Below are positions 1 through 8,210 of a stretch of 13,739 nt of DNA, in pieces. Origin of the DNA: an uncultured Opitutaceae bacterium (lineage in GTDB: Bacteria > Verrucomicrobiota > Verrucomicrobiia > Opitutales > Opitutaceae). The stretch lies in contig CAKZMS010000132.1 of NCBI GenBank assembly GCA_937128785.1, positions 1 to 13,739 of the forward strand, in the 5' to 3' direction. The translations under genes and the position numbers were made by a program. The notes under the pieces are model-generated. The model worked only from the letters and a program-made list of their open reading frames with translations, ran no database searches and had not been told where the DNA came from. Numbering within the stretch: the first letter of the stretch is position 1; each line of letters opens with the position of its first letter.

Positions 1-1245
<1,245 letters not shown>

Positions 1246-1268
1246 TTAGGATCCCGTAACTACCTTTC

Positions 1269-1301
1269 GAGCCGCCTGTTAGATCAGGCGGCTCTTTTTT
1301 T
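1269..1301 (+). terminator. Intrinsic terminator after rpoC
   Basis: A perfect 10-bp stem, GAGCCGCCTG (1269-1278) with CAGGCGGCTC (1285-1294), closes a 6-nt loop and is followed at once by seven T residues (1295-1301). It lies 24 bp past the rpoC stop. It is a textbook Rho-independent terminator and should separate rpoC transcription from the ribosomal-protein genes. Confidence 0.95.
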
Positions 1302-1308
1302 GTCCCCG

Positions 1309-1367
1309 CGGCAAAACATCCGAAATTTAAGTCTTGTCAAAGTGGATACGGTTGCGGATGTTTGCCG
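1309..1367 (+). repeat. 13-bp inverted repeat between rpoC and rpsL
   Basis: CGGCAAAACATCCG (1309-1322) is the reverse complement of CGGATGTTTGCCG (1355-1367) except for one extra A, giving a 13-bp stem with a single bulge and a 32-nt loop. The loop holds the AT-rich AAATTTAA and the promoter-like TTGTCA (1334-1339). There is no T-run behind it, so it is not a terminator itself. It could be an RNA structure in readthrough transcripts or a DNA operator around a promoter. The pairing is seen directly; the role is unknown. Confidence 0.75.
1334..1362 (+). promoter_or_regulatory. Candidate promoter P1 (upstream of possible small RNA)
   Basis: TTGTCA (1334-1339) matches the sigma-70 -35 box at five of six bases. 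With a 17-bp spacer the -10 position is GATGTT (1357-1362), only three of six. An AT-rich AAATTTAA sits just upstream. The 13-nt string around the -35 box recurs before rpsL (1571-1583), which supports a shared function. A start near 1369 would give a ~79-nt RNA ending at the terminator at 1447. The -10 box is poor, so this is a weak call. Confidence 0.3.
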
Positions 1368-1368
1368 T

Positions 1369-1447
1369 CCCTCCCGCCAAAAACACTTTGTCGAGCCTAG
1401 CTCCGGAGTGTTTATTCGCCCGGTCCTCGTGACCGGGCGATTTTTTT
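1369..1447 (+). ncRNA. Possible small structured RNA, unrecognised
   Basis: Between the two terminators is a ~79-nt stretch that could be an independent transcript. It contains a hairpin with AAACACT (1381-1387) pairing AGTGTTT (1407-1413) and an inner GAGC/GCTC stem (1393-1396 with 1400-1403), then the strong terminator hairpin. A promoter-like TTGTCA box lies upstream. It does not look like a tRNA, 5S RNA or any RNA family that I can name. The alternative is that the second terminator merely backs up the first, with no separate RNA. Confidence 0.25.
1416..1447 (+). terminator. Second intrinsic terminator in the rpoC-rpsL gap
   Basis: A perfect 10-bp stem, TCGCCCGGTC (1416-1425) with GACCGGGCGA (1431-1440), has a 5-nt loop CTCGT and is followed by seven T residues (1441-1447). 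Stem sequence differs from the first terminator, so it is not a duplicate. A second terminator 115 bp after the first implies either a transcript that starts between them or strong insulation of rpsL from rpoC. Confidence 0.93.
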
Positions 1448-1571
1448 GCCCCGACGGGAGCGAGCGATTTCTTGGATCCAAACCACCGGATCAGGGGCAC
1501 GCTATTACAGGGCAGGGGAGGCCCGTATCAGTCCTACTGAAGAAAGAATTGCGCAGAATTAATTTCGGGAC

Positions 1572-1600
1572 TTGTCAAAGCGGAAATAAATCTGTGCGAT
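1572..1600 (+). promoter_or_regulatory. Candidate promoter P2 for the rpsL operon
   Basis: TTGTCA (1572-1577) is a five-of-six -35 box, preceded by an AT-rich GAATTAATTT that could act as an UP-like element in this G+C-rich genome. With a 17-bp spacer the -10 position is TGCGAT (1595-1600), a poor match. The string CTTGTCAAAG-N-GGA (1571-1583) repeats that at 1333-1345. It is the best promoter candidate upstream of rpsL and would give a leader of about 180 nt. I could not identify a convincing -10 box. Confidence 0.38.
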
Positions 1601-1606
1601 CTTCCT

Positions 1607-1789
1607 CCTTTTCCTCTTCTTAGCACGTTTCCCACTCCGTGGAAGGGTGCTTCTCATATCACGAATCTGACTCCTTCCGAAAGGGGCCGGAATCGTGACA
1701 GTCTCTTTTTCGCCATAAATTGCTTGATCGCCTTATGGCGGGTCTTCACTTTTCGCCTCTTTTCTCAAAATAACTCCCTCGTTTTAACC
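1607..1789 (+). promoter_or_regulatory. Folded leader upstream of rpsL
   Basis: Three consecutive inverted repeats occupy the presumed 5' leader. The first is AGCAC/GTGCT (1622-1626 with 1647-1651) with an inner CCAC/GTGG. The second is CACGA/TCGTG (1660-1664 with 1693-1697) around CTCCTT/AAGGGG, followed by a T-rich stretch at 1702-1710. The third is a perfect 8-bp CGCCATAA/TTATGGCG (1711-1718 with 1733-1740). The last 30 bases before the rpsL ATG are pyrimidine-rich with no SD. This could be an attenuator or an autoregulatory protein-binding site. The helices are visible; regulation is inference. Confidence 0.4.
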
Positions 1790-2170
1790 ATGCCGACCAT
1801 CAACCAACTCGTGCGCAAAGGCCGCCGCCAAATCGTGGCGAAGTCCAAGTCGCCGGCCCTTGACGCCAACCCCTTCCGCCGCGGCGTCTGCGTGCAGGTC
1901 ATGACCCGCACCCCGAAGAAGCCGAACTCGGCCATCCGTAAGGTTGCCAAGGTGCGCCTCACCAACGGCAACGAGGTCATTTCCTACATCCCCGATGAGG
2001 GACACAACCTTCAGGAGCATAGCATTGTGCTCGTGCGTGGCGGTCGCGTGAAGGATCTCCCCGGTGTGCGTTATCACATCGTCCGTGGCGCCTTGGATGC
2101 CACCGGCGTCGAAAAGCGCCGTCGCTCCCGTTCCAAATACGGCGTCAAGCGACCCAAAGATAAGAAGTAA
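1790..2170 (+). CDS. rpsL: 30S ribosomal protein S12
   Basis: This 126-residue S12 is a decoding-centre protein that monitors codon-anticodon pairing in the 30S A site. It begins [10 protein letters not shown] at the ATG at 1790. An upstream in-frame TTG at 1724 would add 22 unrelated residues and is rejected. The conserved loop [11 protein letters not shown] keeps Lys43 and Lys44, and [13 protein letters not shown] keeps Lys88 and Asp89. These are the usual positions of streptomycin-resistance changes, so the sequence looks wild type. Asp89 is the site methylthiolated in many bacteria. The C-terminus is very basic ([13 protein letters not shown]). There is no SD; the preceding bases are CTCCCTCGTTTTAACC. 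It is the first gene of the str cluster and rpsG follows after 19 bp. Confidence 0.98.
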   Translation: MPTINQLVRKGRRQIVAKSKSPALDANPFRRGVCVQVMTRTPKKPNSAIRKVAKVRLTNGNEVISYIPDEGHNLQEHSIVLVRGGRVKDLPGVRYHIVRGALDATGVEKRRRSRSKYGVKRPKDKK

Positions 2171-2189
2171 CTTTTATTGATTTCCGACC

Positions 2190-2663
2190 ATGTCACGTCG
2201 CCATAGAGCCACCAAGCGTAAGGTAACCCCGGACGCCCGTTATAACAGCCCTCTCGTCGCCCACCTCGTCAACGTGGTGATGCTCGATGGTAAAAAGAGT
2301 CTCGCTGAGCGCATCGTCTACGGTGCGTTCGAGAAGGTTTCCGAGAAGCTCGAAAAGGGCGATCCCGTGGATCTGCTGATCGGTGCATTGGAGAATGCCC
2401 GTCCCCGCCTCGAGGTGAAGAGCCGCCGCGTGGGTGGTGCCACCTACCAGGTGCCGGTTGAAATCTCTTACGAGCGCCAAGAGTCCCTCGCCCTGCGTTG
2501 GATCGTTAACGCCGCTGGCTCCCGCAAGGGAATCACCATGCGTGACGCTCTCGCCAATGAAATCATCGACGCCTACAACAACACGGGTGGCGTCGTGAAG
2601 AAGAAGGAAGACACGCACAAGATGGCCCAGGCCAACCGCGCGTTTGCTCACCTCCGTTGGTAA
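2190..2663 (+). CDS. rpsG: 30S ribosomal protein S7
   Basis: S7 is the primary 16S rRNA-binding protein that nucleates the 30S head and lies next to the E-site tRNA. The 157-residue length is standard. It starts [26 protein letters not shown] (about residues 77-91) is the family signature, and the protein ends AFAHLRW, as most bacterial S7 proteins do. In E. coli S7 represses its operon by binding the rpsL-rpsG intercistronic mRNA. That spacer is only 19 nt here (AT-rich, no SD), so the same mechanism is unlikely unless the site lies elsewhere. The next gene, fusA, starts 13 nt after its stop. Confidence 0.98.
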   Translation: MSRRHRATKRKVTPDARYNSPLVAHLVNVVMLDGKKSLAERIVYGAFEKVSEKLEKGDPVDLLIGALENARPRLEVKSRRVGGATYQVPVEISYERQESLALRWIVNAAGSRKGITMRDALANEIIDAYNNTGGVVKKKEDTHKMAQANRAFAHLRW

Positions 2664-2676
2664 GGAACCTTTTCTA

Positions 2677-4866
2677 ATGTCTTCCGAAATCCCAGAGATT
2701 AAAGTCGTCACCGAACGCTCCAAGGCGTCTCCGGTTAACTCGAAAGAGCGTCCGTTCCCGTTGGAATGGACCCGCAACATCGGCATCGCTGCCCACATCG
2801 ATGCCGGCAAGACGACCACGACTGAGCGTATCCTCTTCTACTCCGGTGCCGTGCATAAAATCGGCGAAGTCCATGAGGGTGACACTGTCACTGACTGGAT
2901 GGCTCAGGAGAAAGAGCGCGGTATCACCATCACCGCCGCGGCGATTTCCTGTGCTTGGGACGCCTCCTGCGGTCCTTGGCAGGGCATCAAACAGCGCATC
3001 AACATCATCGACACGCCCGGTCACGTGGATTTCACCGCCGAAGTGGAGCGTTCCATGCGGGTGCTCGACGGCGCGGTCGCCGTTTTCTGTGCCGTTGCCG
3101 GGGTGCAACCCCAGTCGGAAACAGTTTGGCGCCAGGCCAACAAATACGGGGTGCCCCGTCTCGCGTTCATCAATAAGATGGACCGCGTCGGTGCCGACTA
3201 CTTCACCGCGGTGAAGGAAATGCGCGAAAAGCTGGGCGCTAACGCCCACCCGCTTTGTATCCCGATCGGCGCGGAAGACAATTTCTCCGGCGTGATCGAT
3301 CTCGTCCAAAACGTGGCCTACATTTTCGGCACGGAAAAGGACACGCTCGGACTCGAGCCCGTCACCTCGGAAATCCCGGAGGATTACAAGGAGCAAGCCG
3401 CGGAATACCGTGAGAAGCTCATCGAGGCCCTCTCCGATTTCGATGACAACCTTGCTGAGAAGTATCTCGGTGGTGAGGAAATCGAAGTGGAAGAGCTGAT
3501 GTTCGCCGTCCGCAAGGCCACCATTTCCCTCGAGTTCACCGGCGTGATGCCCGGTTCCGCGTTCAAGAACAAAGGCGTTCAGCGTCTGCTCGACGCGGTC
3601 GTGAATTATCTGCCCAGCCCGATCGACCTTCCGCCGATTTCCGGCGAAGACTCCGAGGGCGAAAAGGTCATCGCTGAGGTCGACGACGCCGGCAAGCTGG
3701 CTGGTCTCATCTTCAAGCTCTGGACCGATCCGTTTGTCGGTAAGCTCGTGTTCTACCGGGTTTACACCGGGCAGATGAAGCGTGGCGCTCCGGTCTACAA
3801 CCCTCGCACCCGCAAGTCCGAGCGCGTCTCGCGTCTCGTGCTCATGCGGGCGATGGACCGCGACGAAATCGATGTAGCCTATTCCGGTGATATTTGCGCC
3901 GTCGTGGGGGTGAAGGACATCATCACGGGAGATACCCTGTGCGATGCCGACTTCGACATTCGTCTCGAGCCCCCGTCATTCCCGGAACCGGTTATCGCGA
4001 TGTCGATCGAGCCGAACTCGAAGGCCGACCAAGAGAAGATGAGCACCGCGCTCCAACGTCTCGTGGCCGAGGATCCGACCCTCTCCGTCAAGACCGACGA
4101 AGAAACTGGTCAGACCATCCTTGCGGGTATGGGTGAGCTTCACCTCGACATCATTATCGACCGCATGAAGCGGGAGTTCAAAGTCGAAGCCACCACCGGT
4201 AAGCCGCAAATCGCCTACCGCGAAACCATTCTCGCCAACTCCGAAGGTGAAGGCAAATTCGTCCGCCAGTCCGGTGGTAAGGGACAGTATGGCCACGTGG
4301 TCATCACCATGGAGCCCAACGAAAAGGGTAAGGGCATCGAGGTCGTCAACAAGATCGTTGGCGGTGTCATCCCGAAGGAATTCATCAAGCCCACCACCGA
4401 CGGTCTCATGGAGGCCTGCAACAACGGTGTGGTCGCCGGTTATCCCGTCGTGGACGTGAAGATGACCATCATCGATGGTTCCTTCCACCCGGTCGACTCC
4501 TCGGAAATCGCCTTTAAGATGGCTGGCATCTTCGCGTTTAAGGAAGCGATGAAGAAGGCCTCCCCGATCCTGCTCGAACCGAGCATGGGCGTTGAGATTA
4601 CGACACCGGAAGAGTTCCAGGGCGACCTCATCGGCGACATCAACCGTCGTCGTGGCCAAGTCAACGGCATGCAAAGCAAAGCCGGTGCCGCCATCGTCGA
4701 TACGCATGTTCCCCTGGAGATGCTCTTCGGTTACGTGACCGACATCCGTTCCCTCTCGAAAGGCCGCGCCAGTGCAGCCATCACTCCTTCCCACTTTGAG
4801 CAGGTTCCGTCCTCGGTTCTCGCCAAGATTGTGGAGGCCTCCACGCAGGCTCCGGCCCGCACTTAA
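2677..4866 (+). CDS. fusA: Translation elongation factor G (canonical EF-G)
   Basis: EF-G is the GTPase that drives tRNA-mRNA translocation and, with RRF, ribosome recycling. The 729-residue product has all G motifs: P-loop AHIDAGKT (39-46), switch RGITI (81-85), DTPGH (112-116) and NKMD (166-169). A domain-IV string (HPVDSSEIAFKMAG) and the C-terminal GYVTDIRSLSKGRA region are also present. The ATG at 2677 is chosen because an SD-like TAAGGA (2661-2666), which includes the rpsG stop codon, precedes it at suitable spacing. A TTG at 2644 would overlap rpsG. It is about 25 residues longer than E. coli EF-G, mainly from an N-terminal arm (residues 1-30) ahead of the conserved RNIGI. It lies in the str cluster, but tuf does not follow. 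Confidence 0.98.
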   Translation: MSSEIPEIKVVTERSKASPVNSKERPFPLEWTRNIGIAAHIDAGKTTTTERILFYSGAVHKIGEVHEGDTVTDWMAQEKERGITITAAAISCAWDASCGPWQGIKQRINIIDTPGHVDFTAEVERSMRVLDGAVAVFCAVAGVQPQSETVWRQANKYGVPRLAFINKMDRVGADYFTAVKEMREKLGANAHPLCIPIGAEDNFSGVIDLVQNVAYIFGTEKDTLGLEPVTSEIPEDYKEQAAEYREKLIEALSDFDDNLAEKYLGGEEIEVEELMFAVRKATISLEFTGVMPGSAFKNKGVQRLLDAVVNYLPSPIDLPPISGEDSEGEKVIAEVDDAGKLAGLIFKLWTDPFVGKLVFYRVYTGQMKRGAPVYNPRTRKSERVSRLVLMRAMDRDEIDVAYSGDICAVVGVKDIITGDTLCDADFDIRLEPPSFPEPVIAMSIEPNSKADQEKMSTALQRLVAEDPTLSVKTDEETGQTILAGMGELHLDIIIDRMKREFKVEATTGKPQIAYRETILANSEGEGKFVRQSGGKGQYGHVVITMEPNEKGKGIEVVNKIVGGVIPKEFIKPTTDGLMEACNNGVVAGYPVVDVKMTIIDGSFHPVDSSEIAFKMAGIFAFKEAMKKASPILLEPSMGVEITTPEEFQGDLIGDINRRRGQVNGMQSKAGAAIVDTHVPLEMLFGYVTDIRSLSKGRASAAITPSHFEQVPSSVLAKIVEASTQAPART

Positions 4867-4890
4867 TCCAACTTCGTTCTTTATACTGCC

Positions 4891-5199
4891 ATGCAAGGCC
4901 AACGCATTCGTATCAAACTCCAAGGCTTCGACTACCGGGTCATCGACCAGTCCGCCCTGGAAATCGTCGAGACCGCCAAGCGCTCCGGTGCCCGCGTGTC
5001 CGGTCCCATCCCGCTGCCGACTCGCATCGAGAAGCTCAGCGTCAACCGCTCCCCCCACGTGGACAAAAAGTCCATGGAGCAGTTCGAGACCCGCACGCAC
5101 AAGCGTCTCATCGACATCATCGAACCCACCGCCCAGACGGTCGACGAGCTCAAGAAGCTCAACCTCCCGTCCGGCGTGGACATCTCCATCAACGTTTAA
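4891..5199 (+). CDS. rpsJ: 30S ribosomal protein S10
   Basis: S10 is a 30S head protein that, with NusB, also forms part of the transcription antitermination complex. The 102-residue product ([15 protein letters not shown] start) has the conserved [20 protein letters not shown] loop and ends [10 protein letters not shown], matching family length. It is the usual first gene of the S10 operon but lies 24 bp after fusA, so the str and S10 clusters are probably co-transcribed. There is no SD; the upstream TTCGTTCTTTATACTGCC is pyrimidine-rich. The leader that L4 would control in enterobacteria has no room here. Confidence 0.98.
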   Translation: MQGQRIRIKLQGFDYRVIDQSALEIVETAKRSGARVSGPIPLPTRIEKLSVNRSPHVDKKSMEQFETRTHKRLIDIIEPTAQTVDELKKLNLPSGVDISINV

Positions 5200-5328
5200 T
5201 TTTCACCGGCTTAACCGCCCAGATTCACCAAACCACAACTTTTAGCGGCACCTCCGACGGGCCACCATCCGCCGGAATCGCTAATGTAGGTCTCACTAAA
5301 CGGAAACCCTCCACCTACCTCTTAGCCC
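5200..5328 (+). promoter_or_regulatory. 129-bp rpsJ-rplC spacer with inverted repeats
   Basis: No protein gene is visible in this spacer, which is long for this operon. Two pairings can be drawn: TTAGCG (5242-5247) with CGCTAA (5279-5284), and GTAGGT (5286-5291) with ACCTAC (5313-5318). The second ends 10 nt before the rplC ATG. There is no SD and no convincing sigma-70 promoter. It may be an untranslated control site for L3 synthesis. The helices are short and could be chance. Confidence 0.3.
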
Positions 5329-5976
5329 ATGATCAATACTATTATAGGTAAAAAAGTCGGCATGACGCAGGTCTACGACGACAACAACGTCCTGATGGCC
5401 GTTACCGTTGTCGAAGCGGCCCCTTGCCCTGTCGTGCAGGTCAAGACTGTCGAAACCGACGGCTACAACGCCGTCCAGCTCGGTTACTCCGCCAAGAAGG
5501 CGAAGAATACCTCCAAGGCCGAACTCAACCACGCTGCCAAGGCTGGTCTCGAGCTCGCTCCTCGTCTGCTCGACGAAGTTCGTCTCAAGGACGCTCCCGA
5601 AGCCAAGCCCGGAGACACCGTCTCCGTGAGTGATTTCTCCGAAGGTCAACTCATCGATGTGATCGGTGTGACCAAGGGTAAAGGCTTCGCCGGGGTCATG
5701 AAGCGCTTCCGCGTCGCCGGTGGTCCTGCTTCCCACGGTTCCATGTTCCATCGCCGCATTGGTTCCATCGGCATGTGCCAGACTCCTGGTCGCGTGTTCA
5801 AGAATCAAAAGATGCCCGGTCACATGGGCAGCAAGCGCCGCACCGTGCAGAATCTGCGCGTCGTCGGCGTCAACGCCGAGAAGAACCTCATCCTCGTCCG
5901 CGGAGCCATCCCTGGCGCCAACGGTGACACGGTGGTGGTTCGCACCGCCATCAAGGGTCAAAAGGCCGCCGCCTAA
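5329..5976 (+). CDS. rplC: 50S ribosomal protein L3
   Basis: L3 is an early-assembling 50S protein whose long loop reaches toward the peptidyl-transferase centre. The 215-residue product starts MINTIIGKKVGMTQVY and carries the loop FRVAGGPASHGSMFHRR and QTPGRVFKNQKMPGHMG. Gln151 sits where the PrmB-methylated glutamine of E. coli L3 lies, so the modification may occur (inference). It follows an unusually long 129-bp spacer and has no SD; CACCTACCTCTTAGCCC precedes the ATG. rplD follows after 17 bp with a good SD. Confidence 0.98.
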   Translation: MINTIIGKKVGMTQVYDDNNVLMAVTVVEAAPCPVVQVKTVETDGYNAVQLGYSAKKAKNTSKAELNHAAKAGLELAPRLLDEVRLKDAPEAKPGDTVSVSDFSEGQLIDVIGVTKGKGFAGVMKRFRVAGGPASHGSMFHRRIGSIGMCQTPGRVFKNQKMPGHMGSKRRTVQNLRVVGVNAEKNLILVRGAIPGANGDTVVVRTAIKGQKAAA

Positions 5977-5993
5977 TCAAGGAGACGTAACCC

Positions 5994-6626
5994 ATGAAAC
6001 TTACCGTATTTTCTCCCGACGCCTCCAGCAGCAGCGAAAAGGAATTCAGCGTCCCTGAGTTCGAAGGCTCCAAAGGCCTGCAAGCGCTCAAGGAAGTCAT
6101 CGTCGCCATCAACGCCAACAACCGTCAAGGCACCCGCTCGACTAAGACGCGCGGTGAAGTGTCCGGCGGTGGCAAGAAGCCCTGGCGCCAAAAAGGCACC
6201 GGTCGCGCCCGTCACGGTTCCACCCGTTCGCCCATCTGGGTCGGTGGTGGTGTCGCTCACGGCCCCCGTCCGCAGGACTTCTCCAAGAAGATCAATTCCA
6301 AGGTGAAGGCACTCGCATTCTCCCGCGCTCTCTTCGATCGCGCGGTGGCCGGTGAGATCGCCGTGATCGAAGAATTCGTCACGACCCCGGCCAAGACCAA
6401 GGTTGCCAGCGAAATCATCGGTCGCATCGCCCCCAAGGGCCGCGTGCTCCTCGTCGATGCTCCCTTTGCCGAGACCACCGTTCTCGCCGCTCGTAACATT
6501 GCCCGCGTCTCCTTCCAGGAAGCCGCGAAGCTCAACGCCCACGACCTCGCGCAATACGCCAAGATCGTCGTCAGCGCCAAGGCCCTCGACGCCATCCTCG
6601 CCCGCGCCAACGGAGGTAATAACTAA
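5994..6626 (+). CDS. rplD: 50S ribosomal protein L4
   Basis: L4 lines the polypeptide exit tunnel beside L22 and in enterobacteria represses the S10 operon. The 210-residue protein contains the basic tunnel loop TRSTKTRGEVSGGGKKPWRQ then KGTGRARHGSTRSP (about residues 45-80), the most conserved L4 segment. The start ATG at 5994 has a good SD (AAGGAG, 5979-5984). Its TAA shares one base with the rplW ATG. Whether it has a regulatory role here is unknown, since no E. coli-like S10 leader can be present before rpsJ. Confidence 0.98.
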   Translation: MKLTVFSPDASSSSEKEFSVPEFEGSKGLQALKEVIVAINANNRQGTRSTKTRGEVSGGGKKPWRQKGTGRARHGSTRSPIWVGGGVAHGPRPQDFSKKINSKVKALAFSRALFDRAVAGEIAVIEEFVTTPAKTKVASEIIGRIAPKGRVLLVDAPFAETTVLAARNIARVSFQEAAKLNAHDLAQYAKIVVSAKALDAILARANGGNN

Positions 6627-6907
6627 TGCAAGCTGACAAGATTCTCAAAACCCTCCGCCTCACCGAAAAGTCCAACGCGCAATCCGCCGAGTTGGGGCAA
6701 TACGCCTTTGAGGTTTTCCCGAACGCCAACAAAGCGGCCATCGCTGCGGCGGTGGAAAGCACCTTCAAGGTGACCGTGAAGCGCGTGAACGTGATGAACT
6801 ACCTCGGCAAGACGACCCGTGGCCGCACCGGCCGTCCGGGTAAGAAGTCCGATTTCAAGAAGGCCATCGTTACGCTCAAGGCCGGCGACAAGATCGAGCT
6901 CGTCTAA
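6626..6907 (+). CDS. rplW: 50S ribosomal protein L23
   Basis: L23 sits at the exit of the nascent-chain tunnel and is the docking point for trigger factor and SRP. The 93-residue product has the expected fold order: KTLRLTEKSN near the N-terminus, FEVFPNANKAAIAAAVE, then VNVMNYLGKTTRGRTGRPGKK, ending in AGDKIELV. The ATG at 6626 overlaps the rplD stop by one base (TAATG), with a strong GGAGG SD at 6612-6616 inside rplD. This geometry suggests translational coupling to L4. Confidence 0.97.
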   Translation: MQADKILKTLRLTEKSNAQSAELGQYAFEVFPNANKAAIAAAVESTFKVTVKRVNVMNYLGKTTRGRTGRPGKKSDFKKAIVTLKAGDKIELV

Positions 6908-6938
6908 CCCAGCTCTTTAAATTCGGAGACCACATCCC

Positions 6939-7811
6939 ATGGCTATTCAATCTTCCCGTCCGACCACGCCTTCCCAGCGTTTCACCGAGCGTTCCTCGAC
7001 CAAGGGCCTCACCAAGAAACGTCCGGAAAAGGCGTTGACCGAGCCCAAGCCCAAGACCGGCGGCCGCAATTCCTACGGTCGCATCACGTCCCGCCGTCGC
7101 GGCGGAGGGCACAAGCAGCTCTACCGCATCATCGACTTCAAGCGTCTCGACAAGATGGACGTGACCGCCGAGATCATCGCGATCGAATACGATCCGAACC
7201 GTTCGGCTCACATCGCTCTGCTCGAGTATACCGATGGCGAAAAGCGTTACATCATTGCTCCCAACGGCCTCGTCGTTGGTGACAAGATCGTAGCCGGCAC
7301 CACGGCGACCATCCTCGATTTTAACGTCGGTAACAACTACCCGCTGAACATCATCCCGCCCTCCACCAAGATCCACTGTGTGGAGCTCCTGCCCGGTAAG
7401 GGTGCCCAGATCGCTCGCGGCGCGGGCACGGCTGCCGAGCTCGTGGCGATGAACGAAGACGGTTACGCGCAAATCAAAATGCCTTCCGGTGAGATTCGTC
7501 TCGTCCACGGCAAGTGCCGCGCAACCATTGGTGAAGTCGGCAACGACGACCACAATCGCATCTCCCTCGGTAAAGCCGGCCGCAGTCGCTGGCTCGGCCG
7601 TCGCCCCCGCGTCCGCGGTATGGTGATGAACCCCGTCGATCACCCCAACGGTGGTGGTAACGGCAAGTCCAAGGGTGGTGGCGGTGGCCAACATCTCGTG
7701 TCCCCGTGGGGTCAGCTCGCCAAGGGCTTCCCGACCCGGAGCCGTTCCAAGGCCTCCAACAGCCTCATCCTCGTCCGCAAGAACGGCCAGAAGCCGCGCG
7801 GCAAGAAATAA
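6939..7811 (+). CDS. rplB: 50S ribosomal protein L2
   Basis: L2 is a primary 23S rRNA-binding protein needed for subunit joining and peptidyl-transferase activity. The 290-residue product is about 17 longer than E. coli L2. [19 protein letters not shown] (41-59) and [11 protein letters not shown] (226-236) are family signatures. Asp234-His235 correspond to the functionally important Asp228-His229 of E. coli L2. The next conserved histidine is Asn237 here, and the following loop (238-251) is unusually rich in glycine and carries the added length. A GGAG SD (6925-6928) precedes the ATG. It is followed after 20 bp by rpsS. Confidence 0.98.
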   Translation: MAIQSSRPTTPSQRFTERSSTKGLTKKRPEKALTEPKPKTGGRNSYGRITSRRRGGGHKQLYRIIDFKRLDKMDVTAEIIAIEYDPNRSAHIALLEYTDGEKRYIIAPNGLVVGDKIVAGTTATILDFNVGNNYPLNIIPPSTKIHCVELLPGKGAQIARGAGTAAELVAMNEDGYAQIKMPSGEIRLVHGKCRATIGEVGNDDHNRISLGKAGRSRWLGRRPRVRGMVMNPVDHPNGGGNGKSKGGGGGQHLVSPWGQLAKGFPTRSRSKASNSLILVRKNGQKPRGKK

Positions 7812-7831
7812 TCAACTGATCTTCTTTCCTC

Positions 7832-8107
7832 ATGGCACGCTCCATCAAAAAAGGCTTCTTCGTCGACTATCACCTGATCGAGAAAATCGAGAAGGCCAAC
7901 GCCAACGGCGGCTCCAAAAAGCCGATCCAGACCTGGTCCCGACGCTCCACCATCACTCCTGAGTTCGTTGGATTCACTTTCAACGTCCACAACGGCAAGC
8001 AATTCACCGCCGTCTACGTCACCGAGAATATGGTTGGCCACAAGCTCGGTGAATTCGCTCCCACCCGTGCGTTCCGCACCCACGGTGGCATGACCCGCAA
8101 GGAATAA
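7832..8107 (+). CDS. rpsS: 30S ribosomal protein S19
   Basis: S19 is a 30S head protein that, with S13, contacts the A-site tRNA and the intersubunit bridge. The 91-residue length is standard. It starts [15 protein letters not shown], has [22 protein letters not shown] in the middle (about 35-56), and ends with [14 protein letters not shown]. There is no SD: TGATCTTCTTTCCTC lies directly before the ATG. A 103-bp spacer separates it from rplV, an unusual break in the S10 operon. Confidence 0.98.
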   Translation: MARSIKKGFFVDYHLIEKIEKANANGGSKKPIQTWSRRSTITPEFVGFTFNVHNGKQFTAVYVTENMVGHKLGEFAPTRAFRTHGGMTRKE

Positions 8108-8210
8108 CCCACCGTTCGTTTTACTGTTTCTAATCAATAATCAAAAGGGCAGGGCGCTTCATTTCGGAATCGCTGCTGTCGCCCCTCCCGGGGAATCCCC
8201 GTAATAAACC
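8108..8210 (+). promoter_or_regulatory. 103-bp rpsS-rplV spacer with two hairpins
   Basis: The first part (8115-8147) is AT-rich, including AATAAT (8136-8141) that resembles a -10 box but lacks a matching -35 box. The second part is G+C-rich and can fold: GGGCG (8152-8156) with CGCCC (8180-8184), then CGGGG (8189-8193) with CCCCG (8197-8201) around an AAT loop. The last stem ends nine nt before the rplV ATG and takes up the only purine-rich bases near it. A role in controlling L22 synthesis is plausible but unproven. Confidence 0.35.

Noticed and set aside
1300..1623. A 107-codon open frame in the rpoC-rpsL gap
   Set aside because: It begins at the T-run of the first terminator, runs through the second terminator and both promoter-like elements, and has no SD or recognisable domain. 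The stretch is better explained as untranslated regulatory sequence.
1655..1710. The second leader hairpin as a full intrinsic terminator
   Set aside because: The T-rich stretch starts several bases after the stem and is interrupted by C residues, and the outer stem is only five base pairs. At most it is an attenuator-like element.
1724..1789. An upstream TTG start that would lengthen S12 by 22 residues
   Set aside because: The added residues do not resemble S12, fall within the 8-bp leader hairpin, and the ATG at 1790 gives the family-standard [10 protein letters not shown] start.
3976..5100. A 374-codon minus-strand frame opposite fusA and rpsJ
   Set aside because: Long antisense frames are expected opposite G+C-rich genes with biased codon use. 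It has no recognisable domain and covers two well-conserved sense genes.
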